A stretch of DNA of 64,000 nt from Lepturacanthus savala (lineage: Eukaryota; Chordata; Actinopteri; Scombriformes; Trichiuridae): contig CM060474.1 in the NCBI GenBank assembly GCA_030544235.1, positions 4,952,898 through 5,016,897 of the forward strand, written 5' to 3'. Of the stretch, positions 1 through 17,909 are shown in pieces; position 1 is the stretch's first letter, and the number at the start of each line of letters is the position of its first letter. The translations under genes and the position numbers were made by a program. The notes under the pieces were generated by a model that saw nothing but the letters and a program-made list of their open reading frames with translations, was not told the DNA's origin and made no database searches.

Positions 1-259
1 TATTTGACTTAAAACACAGCTAATTCCACATTTAAATTTAAAGGTGATGAAATGCCATTGTTGTGATCATGACAAAAACATCACTAAATGCTAGTTGTTA
101 AGCCAAATACACACAGCTAAAACTCAACTGAAATGGTGATAAAACACTCATATATGAATGGTAAAATAACAGGTAAGAACCATCATCATCATTAAATAAT
201 TCATATTGTCTTTGTAAAATGATCAAACCAGACTAACACTTCATCACATTTAATTAAAG

Positions 260-1782
260 CCTCAGACAGCGACGACGGACTGTTTGACGGGTTGGAGCTG
301 GCACCAGTGAGGAAGAAGATGGGGCTCAACCTAGAAATTAACAACGGTGCATGAATATTTGAACATTTTTTTGTATTATGTCCCTTTTTTTTGTATGTGG
401 ATCAGTGACAAAACTGTCATGTGGTGTAACCCCAACAACTTGGTACCAGATAGTTTAACTCTCTTAAAAAAATTAAAAACACATCCTCAGCAGGTTTTAT
501 ATTCTATAAAAAACATCACACAAATTAATGATTTTTTAATAAGAATTGATACAAATGGACTTTTAAAAAACAAGAAACCAACATGAACACACAATGTACA
601 TTTATAGAGACCTGATGAATGCTTCTTAAAACTGAATTTAAAATGTTTGACTTTCTCATCTCAGCCAAACATTATTTGTCACTGGGCCATGTATTGATTA
701 TTATTACTAACCTGTTCATTTTCTTTTTGACCTGTCTGTGGTTCAGTGACAAATCATGTTTGGAAAGATAAAAAGGTACAAACAAAATGTACCGTATAGA
801 TTTAAGAAGCATTCATCAGGTCTCTCTGAACGTACTTTGTGTGTTTACGTCATTTATAAGTCCATTCACATCATTTTTTTCACTCAAAATGATAATTTTT
901 AAAATTATAATCCACTTAGAATATAAAATTATTTGATAGCATGTGTTTTTTAAAACCTTTTTAGGGTTGCACCACATGACAGCTTTGTCACTGATTATTA
1001 TTATTACTAACCTTAATTCATTTTCTTCTTAATCTGTTTTAGTGGAAGCTCAGAGTCCTTTGGAACCAGTGACTCCTGTTCCTGTGGTGGAATCTGTGAC
1101 GGTCATAGACTCAGAGTCTGTAGCACGCAACTATGTGGACTGCACTGAGTCCAATGATGAAGAGGAGGATGATGATGATGATGAGGAGGAGGAGGAAAAG
1201 GGTGATACAAGCCAATATGAAGAGGAGGTGAAGAATAAAGAACCTCAGAAAGAGCTGATTGAGGCCAGCGGCTCCTCTGATCCTCCAAAATGGGAGGACT
1301 TCTTCACTGCTGAGACTCTGACTAACAGCCAGAACAGCCAATCACAGTCCTGCTGCTCCGCTCAGAGCCCCTCCCCCTCCAGAATGACTGATTCACAGAC
1401 TCCGGATCTGTTCAGTGATGAGGAAGAAAACCTGGACGCAGACGAGAATTTCAGTCTGACTCTGTCTGCCTCCCTGTCCAACCATTCCTCCCAGAACCAA
1501 GACTCGTACTTCCCTGACACCTTGATCCTTCAACCCGAGCAGACAGGGTGTGATCAGGGAGATTTAAAGGCCGATGTGATGTCTCAGGAAATGGAGAGTG
1601 ACAGCCAAAACGTCCAGCCAGAGCTGGAGGAAGTCTCAGAATCTCAGGTGTCGTCAGACTTCGACATTCCCTGCACTCCAGAGTCAAAAATGCCAGGAGC
1701 TGATGAACTGTCACAGCTGTACAGGAAGCTGGCGTCAGGAGAGGAAGTGGTCGTCAGAAAAGGAAGTCAGGGCTTTATGTGA
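260..1782 (+). CDS. 3' end of an unrecognised gene with an acidic, SQ-rich C-terminal tail (two coding exons)
   Basis: Two exons, 260-346 and 1043-1782, are joined by a GT-AG intron. The first starts after an AG at 258-259 with two bases completing a codon and ends one base into a codon; the second supplies the other two bases, so phase is kept. The first encodes SDSDDGLFDGLELAPVRKKM and a few more residues. The second gives about 246 codons: an Asp/Glu run, then a Ser/Gln-rich stretch with 11 Ser-Gln pairs, then a more ordered end (ELSQLYRKLASGEEVVVRKG) before the TGA at 1780-1782. No catalytic domain is visible, and the N-terminal part lies left of the window. SQ clusters are typical of ATM/ATR substrates, so a nuclear DNA-damage or replication role is a reasonable inference, but I cannot name the family. 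Confidence 0.75.
403..993. mobile_element. Two inverted copies of a CAGTGACA-ended MITE in the last intron of the first gene
   Basis: Copy A (403-684) reads CAGTGACAAAACTGTCATG at its left end and finishes with TTTGTCACTG. Copy B (744-993) is the same sequence in the opposite orientation; both share the core AGAGACCTGATGAATGCTTC or its complement. Terminal inverted repeats with no coding capacity indicate a non-autonomous DNA transposon. I cannot assign the superfamily because no clear target duplication is visible. Transcribed together, the two copies could fold into a long hairpin. Confidence 0.7.
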
Positions 1783-1815
1783 ATGTAGAGAATATTAAGT
1801 TTTTGGTGAATGGGT

Positions 1816-2410
1816 CATTGACAAATAATGTTTGGCAAGATGAAAAAGCAAAAACATTTTAAAATTCGGTTTGAAGAAGCATTCATCAGGTCTCTCAGTA
1901 TGTACATTTTGCATTGATGTTGGTTTCATGTCATTTGAAAATCAATTTGTACGATTTTTTTTTTTTGGGACAAGAAATGTCAAATGGTGTAACCAAAAAA
2001 TATAGAACTAGTTGATGGCATGTATTTCTATTTTTAAAACTCTTTGGTACCATTAAAGTATTAATGGTATTAAGGTATTTTTCACCACATGGTATTTTTG
2101 ATTTGATCGGTCAGTGATAAAACTGTCATGTGGTGTAATCCTAAAAACTTGGTACCAGATAGTTTAACTGTCTTAAAAAGGTTTTAAAAAAAGATTAAAA
2201 CACATGCTATCAACATGTTTCATATTCTAGTTGGATTCAATATTTAAAATTCATCAATTTGTTACACTATTTGATATTGTGTCTAAAAATCGTAGAAAAC
2301 TGATTTTTTATAAAAAAAAAAAAATTATACAAACTTTTAAATGACATGAAACCAACATGAACACAAAATCTATATTTTGAGAGACCTGGTGAATGATTTT
2401 AAACCAAACT
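1816..2410. mobile_element. Two more head-to-head copies of the CAGTGACA MITE
   Basis: A minus-orientation copy starts at 1816 (CATTGACAAATAATG) and runs to about 2110. A plus-orientation copy starts at 2112 (CAGTGATAAAACTGTCATG) and runs to about 2410, where its right end is lost. They share the GAAGCATTCATCAGGTCTCT and CTTGGTACCAGATAG segments with the copies at 403-993. They lie just 3' of the stop codon of the first gene and may be in its 3' UTR. Confidence 0.65.
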
Positions 2411-3470
2411 AATCAGTTAAAGAGTTGAAAAAAATTGTAGGCTTTTTGCTAACCTGTTGGTCGGACGAGGATCTAAGAATCCTGTTTAGAGCTTCTATAG
2501 GAGCATCATAGAACTTCTTGAAGCAGCTGCCATCATGAAAGCTTGTCATGGAATTTTATCCTAAATTCCTTGACTTATCCCTATTTTAATAGGATGACAA
2601 TATAAGAAATAAAATCACAAAAAGCATCATCTATCCTCTTAAAACATGACTTATCTGGTATCTTTTTACCTGGTGGTTCAGTGTGAATATGTCATTACCT
2701 CACTTACTGTATATGCTGCAAAAATACAGGTTTATACTGCATGCACATGAAGAGCTTCTTTAGAATTGACACCATTCCTCCAAACCACATAAACCTCAGT
2801 ATGTAAAGAAACACACACAGTTCATTCCAATGCACTTAACGTTCATCTGTGCCCTGCACGTATTGATGCACCTGTGCACGTCGCCTTTTCATTGACAGTT
2901 TGTGGTTTGTTCTGCTTAACGATTGCCATCATTGCGAAGTAGATGAATTCTGTTTAAGGTCAACTTAAATCAACTTTATATGAATGAATAAACATTTCCA
3001 ACTATTCAACCCTGTAGATATTCCAATCAAATAACACCAAAGGTTAAGGGAGAAGTTCAAATGTTGGTCATGAAAAAATGTTGCACAGCGTTCAGAAATC
3101 TGTTTCCGCATGTATAGAAAATATCATTGACCTTTTCTTTAAACAATTTTCTCTGCTCCATACCCCATCTGGTAAGATTTTTGATGTAAATGTTTTATAA
3201 CAGAGTGTAGGAAAACCATGGCAACATTATAGAGGAATGAAACTGCCCGAACAAAAATAAATGAATGAATGAGTCAGTTCATAAATGAATGACAGTAAAT
3301 GCACATATATTTTTATTTATTTATTAATTTTATTTATGTATATATTCCCCAACCCATTTATTTATCTCTGCATTTCCACCTCAGTATATAAAATGGAAAA
3401 TAACATTTAAGAAATGAAAGTGAAGTGAAAATAATGCAGAAATAATATACATTTTATTTTTATTCTTATT
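2411..3470. other. Non-coding flank of the first gene
   Basis: AT-rich sequence without a convincing ORF. An AATAAA at 2987-2992 is one possible poly(A) signal for the upstream plus-strand gene, but nothing else marks a cleavage site. No repeat family recognised. Confidence 0.35.
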
Positions 3471-3479
3471 TGTCTTAAT

Positions 3480-3625
3480 ATGACAGTTCTTACATTATGT
3501 CATTGTTTTACTTATGGATGGAGTTATAGTGAAAATAAATGATTCTCCTATTTTTCAGCAGACCCCTTGCCCTTCCCAAAGGATGCTTTGAGACTTTGAG
3601 AAACCACTGGTTTAGACCCATACTT
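3480..3625. mobile_element. hAT-type MITE fragment
   Basis: This segment contains a block ending TTGAGAAACCACTGG, resembling the CAGTGGTTCTCAA ends of hAT-Charlie-like elements. A related block in the same orientation (ACTTATGGATGGAGTTAT against ACTAACGGATGGAATTAT) lies at 22124-22300. Both copies are degenerate. Confidence 0.45.
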
Positions 3626-3709
3626 TTTTAGTCACATATCTGTACCACAGGGGGTGGAGCAGTGGGTCGTGCTGTTTGAGGGTTGCAGGTTCAAGTCCTT
3701 GAGCTGATG

Positions 3710-3830
3710 TGACCTTCAGAATGAAATAAAATTAAAACTAATAAAAAACTCAAACTGTTATAAGCTTGGTGTGTAAACAAAGTACAGCAGAGGGTCTAAA
3801 ACACAGCCCTGGGGTACTCCAGTGTTAAGG
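3710..3830 (-). mobile_element. LINE reverse-transcriptase fragment
   Basis: The reverse complement encodes TGVPQGCVLDPLLYFVYT, matching the GVPQGxVLxPLL motif of non-LTR retrotransposon reverse transcriptases. Only this short piece is readable. A second decayed copy lies at about 10985-11090. Confidence 0.65.
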
Positions 3831-3864
3831 ATGAGGGCTGAAGACATATGTCCTGTCAGATAGT

Positions 3865-3980
3865 CAAGGATTCAAATCCTCCCACAAATATGCTGAGGTT
3901 AATTGGAGACTGAATTGCCTTTCGGTATGAGTGTGTGAGTGAATGGTGTGTACTCCATGACAGACTAGGATTAAAAAGTA
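3865..3980 (-). repeat. Partial copy of a dispersed fish repeat
   Basis: Contains ATGCTGAGGTTAATTGGAGA followed by the GTGTGTGAGTGAATGGTGTG block seen in fuller copies at 17583-17880 (same orientation) and, inverted, at 21165-21525 and 31097-31440. Non-coding. Confidence 0.6.
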
Positions 3981-4170
3981 TGGAAGACACTGACGGGTGG
4001 CACATCGAAGAGTCTATTGGTTTTTATTCTAAACAAATCAAACTACAATTGAGGTGAGGTCCATGTCTTTTATTACTTTTATACTGTAATGCACTTTGTA
4101 AACTTTCAGAAACACGCTGTATAAATAAAGTCTCTTTTTTATCATTATAAAGCAAAAGTCTTTCATATAG

Positions 4171-4590
4171 TAGGGTGATACCAGGTAAAATGGGCCATTT
4201 AAGGTTTGAGTCTCAGCTCCTCTGGAAATTAGAGCCAATGACTACAAAGGATTTAAATTGTTGACAACTGTGGTTGGCTAGTAGCAGGTGATTTGATTAG
4301 TTTATAGTTTCTATGGTGATGAATACTTAAAATCTTGACTGAACCAGAAATGTTCATGGTAAGTAGCCTGGTATGACAAATCTAACTAAACTATTATAAG
4401 GATGATACATTTGAATGATTAAAGTTAAAACTAATGATGAATTAATTTTGAAACTTTGTCATTTGACATGGCCCATTTTACCTAAACCAATCATGCAAAA
4501 AAAATGGCACAGTGGATGTTTCAGATGTTAGGGCCTAAATAATTATATTTTATCACATAATTCCAACACAAAATGATTATTGATTATGAT
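4171..4590 (-). mobile_element. Truncated copy of the TAGGGTGATATCAGG MITE
   Basis: Starts TAGGGTGATACCAGGTAAAA, continues through ACCAGAAATGTTCATGGTAAG and CATGGCCCATTTTACCTAAA, then breaks off. The same blocks occur in the fuller copy at 15541-16555 in the opposite orientation. Confidence 0.6.
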
Positions 4591-4599
4591 TATTGTATT

Positions 4600-4725
4600 G
4601 TACGATATGAGGGTCTAACGACAGAGGATGTTGTGTTGTACAATCTGTAAAGCCCATTGGGATGAATCTGTGATTTGTGATTTTGGGCTATATAAATTAA
4701 ATTTAATTGAATTAAATTCTCTGTG
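4600..4725 (+). mobile_element. LINE 3' tail fragment
   Basis: The segment TGTAAAGCCCATTGGGATGA followed by a TATATAAATTAAATTTAATT tail resembles the 3' ends of fish L2/RTE-like LINEs (short AT-rich terminal repeat). There is no coding part. Confidence 0.45.
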
Positions 4726-6271
4726 ATATTATTATTATTTGTCCACTTTAAGAGGAAGCACATCTCTGTCTCTACCTCCCTTTGGTGCATTGATCACAGA
4801 CTCTTTTGTTTGTCAGTCCTGATGGAGGCAGCAGGACGTAGCTACATGACGGTTCAGATGATCCCGTTCTCTCTGGAGCTGAGACAACATTATCTAATTG
4901 ATGTGTTTCTGGTGGAACATTTTTCTGGCATACAGCAGCCTCTCTGAACCTGATCCATGGATGTATTATAAACCTGGATGGGGTATCACCTCTCAGCAGG
5001 ATGCAGATTTTTCCCAGTGGTCACTCGTGGTGCTGCAACAAAAAAAAATCCCATGCATTTTTCCTATAGACTGCAATAATAAAAGAGAAGCCTTTAAAAG
5101 TGTTGACAGGACACCTCCAGCGATAACCATGATAAATACTCATCTTTGTGTTCAATATGGACTTTTTATCAGTCACAAACGTTTCTAACAGCCAGAAAAG
5201 CTCTAAAAAAGTCTCTATTCCCAGTTTTTAATGTGGTCAAGTGAATTAAATGACTCAAATGCAATTGACACATTCTCATCAGCTCGGGGCATGATGGGAG
5301 GCCCCAGAGCATCATGGGAAGTGACTCTACTGATCAGTCTCTATGGGTCACATAACATAAAAATAAACCCGGAAGTCAGGAAATTTTTTGCGTATGTACC
5401 AGGCGAGCAACTTCCATTGAAATGTACGGCGGCCATTTTTCAGTCCATTATCCAGTTCTATAATACATCCATGACCTGAACCCATATTGACCTGAGCCTG
5501 GATGAAGCAGTCCACGCTGAAATCAGCTGAACAGACCGTCATATTCTGACCAAAATACCACAAAACACATAAACACAAGATGGACAGAAGCCAGTAGTCA
5601 TATAATAACATCCTGTGGAAGGTTGTGGAAGTGTTATTTGTTCCTGAGATTCTTTTATTTTGCACTTTCTTGTTGCCATTGTTGTTGTCGATGCTTTCAT
5701 TAGCTGCTAACTGAAAGTCACATGGGATGGTGGAGGTGGGAGGGGCCTCTGCAGGGGTCACAGGGATCACAATGTCAGGAACTAACAACAAGCTATTTCA
5801 TGAAGAATTTCTGTGTGTTTGTCCATTTATTTTTCAGACTTGAGACAGCTTTTATATGACCTCTATACATTATTTAGCACGAAGAAAAGCCAGGGAAGTT
5901 TGTATTCATATGGAATAGGACCTTTAACCGTGGGGGGAACATTTTAACTAGCAACACAACTTTTAGCTTTGACCCAATGGAACCCTATGGTACAGTCAGT
6001 GGTTGGGATAAAAAATCTGCAGCCTCTCGACATAACTTTTTTTTAAAACATCAGTCTGTCACTGCTTGATAAAGAATGAATCCAGGTTCATATCTGTGAA
6101 GTTCCACATTCCATACCTTTTTTGACAACATGTCCCACCAACATCTTTACATGAAAAAGTCCTCAAGCCTGGATTTGGGCCCTCCATCCTGCAGTCACAA
6201 GTACATTTTACTTGTTCCTCCATAAAAGCCAGTGTTTATAACAGCATCAGGGTTGGCATGACAAGCTCCAG
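4726..6271. other. Intergenic sequence, probably old repeats
   Basis: Several overlapping ORFs up to 147 codons occur on both strands, but none has a recognisable motif, and the text around 5280-5480 reads like a dispersed repeat. I see no supported gene. Confidence 0.35.
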
Positions 6272-11580
<5,309 letters not shown>

Positions 11581-14500
11581 CTCTCATGTATAAAATCTCA
11601 GAGGACGAAAAACAAATGAGAGAAAGGATAAATAATGTAGACAAGCGGAGGAGCGACAGGTACGGAGAGTTCAAAATAACGATGAAGAGATATTATGAAA
11701 CGTCTTTTTCTTTTCCTGCCTCTGCTCTGTGTCTGTACCTCCCTGCATGGAGGAAGAATTAAAATGACGCCAAGAAAAGAGAGGAGGAGGGAAACTAGGG
11801 AGAGAGAAAGTGTGTTCACCCCTGCTGTGGAGGGAGCAGAACCTCTCTTCAGTGTGTGTGCGTGTGTGTGTGTGTGTGTGTCATGCTTTGAAATCTTGTA
11901 CAATTTGAAGGATGTAGATCAAAGTCAGCCAGAATCGATTTAATTGGTGGAATTCTGCCCAAATACAGCAGAGGTGGACTTGAATGGGATTAAAGAAGAG
12001 TGGGAACGGAACAACTCTTTTTTTTAAAGGTGCAGAACGTACTCAGTGCTGGTAAATTTGAGTTATGTGTTGCTCCACTATACCTGGGTTTCATCTACTG
12101 TCAACTTTCAAAGTTTAGTTTATTATTCCCATATTATTATAGAGATTCAGGGGGTAATCAAGAAAAAAAGTAAAACCTTCAAGGTTCAAATTTCAGATTA
12201 ATTGTCATTATACAATACGGTTTTGGTTAAATAGTTAAATGCAGCCTTCATGCTACACACAGAAAATGCATTAACAAATATTTTAATGTGATAAAAGCAA
12301 CTAAATCAATAGATTAAGCAATATAAAAATACAGTTTGATTATGTTGAATATGTGCAGTTATAGACAGATTGTATAGTTTTATACAGAACACTCACCAAA
12401 CATTGTGCCATACAAAGGTTATTGATTTTTTTGTGATAATTCTGTTTAATTGAGGCCATCATGGGTGGTGGTGATGCACTGAAGTCCATTATATTGAACA
12501 GTGTTGCTAATATTTTGTCCACCCCATTAACACATCTGATCTGCTATTAGAAGTGTCACCAGGCAACAAATCACATGAGAACGCAAACTCACATGAGACT
12601 TCACCAGAACAGGTGGATATACAGAGATGAATATTTATCTCATTGATGTTTGCACATCTAAAGGTGAAGAAACTGGGGTAAAAAGACACATTTGTCAAAA
12701 AAGCAAAAGGAAATAGAGATGAGGCCAACAAGGAATAAGCATTGTGTAGTAAAATATAAACATTATTACAGAAGACTACTGTATATTTTACAATAAATCA
12801 CAATAAATCACAGTACTTAAAGAGTTACTGTATAATAATCCAATTATTCACCCTGTATACTGTAAACACAACTAAAAACTCAATGTTTAATTGTTGTTGT
12901 TTTTTTTATTTCTCGACTTTCTAGATAAGTGCTACCTGTTAGTTACCATAAATTTTAAGGTAACTGTGCATCAATTATTTTAATATGTCTGAAACAAATG
13001 GACAAACTCGTGGTGGTTAACTGAATTTAAAAAAACAATTGTCTTCTTTTTTTCTTTCTGTTAACTGAGGAGCCAAAAAGAATCAAGATATTTATCCACT
13101 TACCCGTTCACATTAATGATTCTGACTGGTACTGGAGTTGCAGCCCTGGACACGTGACATGATGTCTAATTATTGTGACTCTTAGCAAAAGAGAAAATCT
13201 GAGTATTTTTGAAAAAATGTCAAACTAAAACCCACAGCTTTTATTCCCATTATCTCTAGGAAAGGGAAAAGAGCACCTCACTAATTCTCATAGATGAAAA
13301 CTAAATGCTGCACAAATAATTGAATGTCCATTACTTCACTGTTAGCAGCAATATAATCAACAAGCTAATAGCTAACAAGCTAACAGGCTTATAGGTTATA
13401 TCTAAAGCTACTTCTCCAGGTCCTTGGTAGAAAAAGGCAGCTGTTTAAAGTGTGTGTTCCCACATCATTTCCCTCCATTACCCTAAAAAGATAAGGAAAG
13501 ACACCTTATAATGTACCCTATGGAGCTAATATTGGGTCAAATGTTTTATACTTGGAAAAAAATTTAAAATTGAAACTGAAATTTAAAGTTTTGATATTGA
13601 ATTCTATTTTTTTTTATATTTTTTATATTTTACAGTTTCATTTTTTTATGGTTTCAGATTTTGCTTTTTCAGATTCAGACTGACCCTAATCTTGCATGGA
13701 GGAGTGTGTGGCATCTACAGAAAGCAGTGTGGAATCATGACAACTTCATTAAAAGGCTACAGACCTGCCCTTATCATCAGGATTATCTAGCACAGCTAAA
13801 ACTGTTTTAATTTCCAAGGCTGCTTATAGAAAGCTGTTTTAGACAGTACTGGGGAACTGGGGAACAGTACTGATATTTCCAATTTCTATGTAGCACCATG
13901 AATGCCTCTTGCAGTGTCCTGGCAATGGCATCTTTTTCTGCTGGTTCACTAAGAAAAGTCCGGTTGTTAATCATGATAACTATATAAACGAGAGGTCATT
14001 TTGCAACAACATACAACATTTCTGAGACATTTATAGCTCCATATAGCACTGACTCTAACAGTTTTCCAGTATTAGATAACTGGAAATCAATGTGTCATGG
14101 GGCTAATTCCAAAATATTCACACACTGCAATATCTTGTTGAGCCCCCGCTCTGTGAAAAGCTGATGTTGAGCCACAGACTGGCTCTAACTGGTTTCATAA
14201 TTAAATCCAGCAGCTCAGGTGCTATAAATCCCAGTGTTTCCACATTTCCACCAGTCAGCTGACTGAGCAGATTACTGGGTGATGTAGAAACACATGTATG
14301 TGGGGAAATAAAGAGAGTTCACTGCTGGACTCTGTCCCGATTCTACTTTTACTGAACATGTATTCTTTTAAGATAAGTTCTATTCACTCCTTTGGTGCTC
14401 TGGTTGGATGTTCAGGATTCATGTGCCATTCAGGAGCAGAGGTGGGAGGTGAAAAGTGTGAAACATGTTGTTATCGCCTCCAGTGAGAAGTTTGTTTGGC

Positions 14501-14640
14501 TTCACACAACAACACGTTAAAGATAAAACCCATGGTTTTTCCAACCATTTTGTCTTTTAACATCATCCAGCTCTTACCAGCTCTGCAGAATATATTTTTT
14601 CCTCTCAACTTCTCACATGATTTCATTTCAATAATGTTCA
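11581..14640. other. Intergenic sequence upstream of occ1
   Basis: It includes a (GT)n at 11853-11880. The region just above 11580 should hold the occ1 promoter and 5' UTR, but I see no TATA box or CpG island. From 12.0 to 14.6 kb I see only AT-rich unique-looking DNA. Confidence 0.35.
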
Positions 14641-14644
14641 AATG

Positions 14645-14990
14645 ATCCATTAGGATGATATCAGGTAAATTGGGCCATTATTTGGTAAATCGCTTAGGCC
14701 AATAACACAATACCAAATATGCCTTATCCATGTATGTTTATGATTAATAATGACTGTTCTGGTCATTTTGTGTAGATATTATGTGATAAAATATAATTAT
14801 TTAAGTCTTGAAACATCCTCTTTGCCAATTGTTTTTGCATGAGTGGTTTCAGCTAAAATGGGCCAGTCACATGACAAAGAGATATTCAAATTCAAAATTA
14901 ATTCAATCAGTTAATCAGTTAATTCAATCAATTAATTCATCAGTTTTAAAGTAAAAACACAAATTCTTAGAATGAAATAACTTTTAAAAT
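14645..14990 (+). mobile_element. Partial TAGGGTGATATCAGG-family MITE
   Basis: Carries GATGATATCAGGTAAATTGGGCC, then AATACCAAATATGCCTTATCC and GGTTTCAGCTAAAATGGGCC in the order seen at 15541-16555. The right half is absent. Confidence 0.6.
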
Positions 14991-15540
14991 GCATTAAACA
15001 AAGTCAAAACAAACTTAACACTTTTTGCTATTTTTCTCTACATAACCTTCAATAAATTTGACATTCACACAATGAACCAAATATTGTACTTGTCTGCACA
15101 TGTGAAAAAGATGGAAATTAAATTGTTGTTTTTTTTCTAATTACTTTTTAAATTAGCTTCTTTTAAAGGAGGACATTACATTTTAGAACTAATTAAAAAA
15201 TAAGAATGATCCAATAACATGATATTCAGTGGAGTACAGTCAGAAGCTGCTGCCTTAAAACTTTGCCTGATTTTACTGCTGACTTCACAGCCTGCAGCTT
15301 TACCTCAATGGAGCAGCTGGAAAGTGCTCAGTTAAGTTACTGTGATTGTAAAATAAGGAGATAACAAATCTGAGGCAAATGAATGAACAGACGAGACATA
15401 CAGGATGTTTGAGTTGTGGCTGTTTAAAGCTGCAGTTACTCATTAACAACACAGAGAGGCAGTGTTGTCATATTTATCTGAAAATCAGAGCATGGGGGCA
15501 GAATTTATAATTAAATGTACTGGAGTAAAAAAAAACAACA

Positions 15541-16555
15541 TAGGGTAACATCAGGTATATTGGGCCAATTTTTGGTAAATTGCTTGGGACAATAACATAA
15601 TACAAAATATGCCTTTTCCACATATATATTTATGATAAATAATGACTGTTTCTAACCTTTTTGTGTTCAAATTATGTGATAAAATATAATTATTAAGGCC
15701 TTGTAAATCTTGAAACATCTGCGATGAAAATTGGGTTTTTTTTGCATGAGAGGTTTCAGGTAAAATGAGCCAGTCAGATGACTAAGAGAAATTCAAATTC
15801 CAAATTAATTCATACATCATAATGTTAAAACACAATTGTTTAGACCCACGTAACTTTTAAAATACACTAAACAAACTCATATTGCTGCTATTAAAACATG
15901 AACAGATCAGTTATGTGTTGTACACACATGCTAACACACCTATGTATACAAGCTAAGCTAACGCTACACAAAGCTAGCACCCAGTCATATGTAACAAGCT
16001 AAGTTACACAAACACAGTAAAAGTAGTGACTACTTTGAGTTGAACTAATTTCACATGACAATCAACAAACTGTCCATGTTTTAGTTGAACCACATGTCAT
16101 ATACATGTGTGTTAGTGAGTGACACAGAGGGTTAGGCCCATTTTAGATGAAACCATGTGGCCCATTTTAGCTTAAAGGGTTAAGGTAAACATAAATTTTC
16201 AAAAAAAAAATATGTTAATATACCAAACTAGCAGCATTATTTCTGATGGATGCCATCAAGGCAGATATCATGCATAGGTTTTATGTGCTCCGTAAAATAC
16301 TTTAATTAGATTTATCATCCTTATAATAGTTCAGATAGATTTATCATACCAGGCTACCTACCATGAACATTTCTGGTTCAGTCTAGATTTGAAGTATTGT
16401 GTCACCACCATAGAAACATTAAACTAATCAAATCACCATAGAAACCATAAACTAATCAAATCACCTGTTACTAGTTAGTTACACAGTTATGTCAACAGTT
16501 TAAAATCATTTGTAGTCATTGGCTCAAACCTGAAATTTTAGCTGTTATCACCCTA
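15541..16555 (+). mobile_element. Full-length TAGGGTGATATCAGG-family MITE, about 1.0 kb
   Basis: The left end TAGGGTAACATCAGGTATAT and the right end AGCTGTTATCACCCTA form imperfect inverted repeats. No transposase ORF. The interior (about 15895-16290) is nearly the same as 58145-58535. Shorter relatives lie at 4171, 14645, 38560, 46668 and 54345. The leading and trailing TA could be the target duplication, but I cannot assign the superfamily. Confidence 0.7.
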
Positions 16556-17580
16556 CACTTTACTTTAAATATCTTACTCCTACTTCAGCATGTAAATATT
16601 GTAAAAATACTTATCTCGCAGGTTGAAGTTATGCAAAGCAAAAAGTTACAGTCAATGTTAGAATGTGCTTTATTTGTATAAAAATAAATCATCTATTCAG
16701 TGCAGAAAACACACAGATCTGGTCTATTCCAGACAGAAACCTTTAATTCCAGCAGGTCTCAACTGACTCAAATTAGATACAACAGAGTGAAAATTGACAT
16801 TCAAAACAGAATATATTTTCCTGTATGGAGAAACCAATTACCACATAGGAATTTGAAAGTGGTGTTTTGCAAAGCTGAATGTCTTTCAGCAGATATCCTT
16901 GAATAATCAGTTTCATTGAATCCGAAGCAGCAGGCTCCTGGCTCAGTAAAGCTGTGGGTGCTGCGTGTCCTTGCTTTGGGCCTGAAGCAAATCAACTGTA
17001 TTTGTCAGTTACCACACTTTTCTGCTGTGACAGGTCTTCCTCTAATATGTGAATAAATGAGGTGGCACGCGGACGCTCAGATGTGATTATTCCACCAAAG
17101 GATTTTGTCCCCACACATGCTCGTCACCATGGAAACTTGTAATGTAATTTTAAAGGTAAACATTGATGTTTTTGTTAGTTCAGACATTAAGACCTCCAGG
17201 ATACAAATAAAATGTGCTGCATTTAGAATTTAAGTTCAACAATTGAGGTTTTATAAGAGTCAGAATTGAGTTTGTGGAGGTTAAGCCTGTTGGTTACTTC
17301 ATGCATCAAATGATAACATAATCAGTAAGAGACAGAAAAGGAAAATGTGTTTGGTTTTATTTATTTTTTTTGTTTTTCTTTTGAATGATGCATTAGTTGT
17401 TTTGCTGTTTTTTTTTTCTTTTTAAAAATGTGTTGTTTTCAGTAGAAAGGACAGAGCAGAAAATCTAAATTCTACTCAAGTGACAGTGGAATGACAGTGA
17501 TCAACAGGTTTAAACACAAAACATTTAGATGGATATTTCAACATGAAATAAATATTGTTTAATGAAACTACATGAAAACA
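16556..17580. other. Intergenic, nothing recognised
   Basis: Short ORFs only (at most 68 codons), none with a recognisable motif. Confidence 0.3.
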
Positions 17581-17582
17581 GG

Positions 17583-17880
17583 AGGGCGGTCTGGGACCTT
17601 TCTGTGTGGAGTTTGCATGTTCTCCCCGTGTCTGCGTGGGTTTTCACCAGGTACTCCGGCTTCCTCCCACAGTCCAAAAACATGCTGAGGTTAATTGGAG
17701 ACTCTAAATTGCCCGTAGGTGTGAGTGTGTGAGTGAATGGTGTGTGTGCCCCATGATTGGCTGGTGACCATCTGGGGTGTATCCCTGCCTCTCACCGTAA
17801 TGCACTGGGATTGGCTCCAATAGACCATGTGACCCTAATGAGGAATAAGCAGGTATAGAAGATGAGATGAGATGAGAAAA
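17583..17880 (-). repeat. Dispersed fish repeat (copy 1)
   Basis: The complement of the repeat at 21165-21525: contains TTTGCATGTTCTCCCCGTGT, GGTTAATTGGAGACTCTAAA and a terminal (GATGA)n. A 15-bp G run follows at about 17895-17909. Non-coding. Confidence 0.75.
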
Positions 17881-17909
17881 AGGGGAAAAAAAGGGGGGGG
17901 GGGGGGGGG

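Noticed and set aside
5348..5791. 147-codon minus-strand ORF
   Set aside because: It has no recognisable domain, ordinary composition for non-coding DNA, no splice or promoter context, and lies in repeat-like sequence.
11598..11943. Overlapping ORFs on both strands just upstream of occ1
   Set aside because: They are driven by purine-rich and GT-rich text; no domain, and more likely occ1 5' flank or UTR.
13104..13133. Possible minus-strand microexon (CTCCAG acceptor, GTAAGT donor, PVRIINVNG)
   Set aside because: The splice signals are good, but it is only about 28 nt and has no homology or partner exon; chance is likely.
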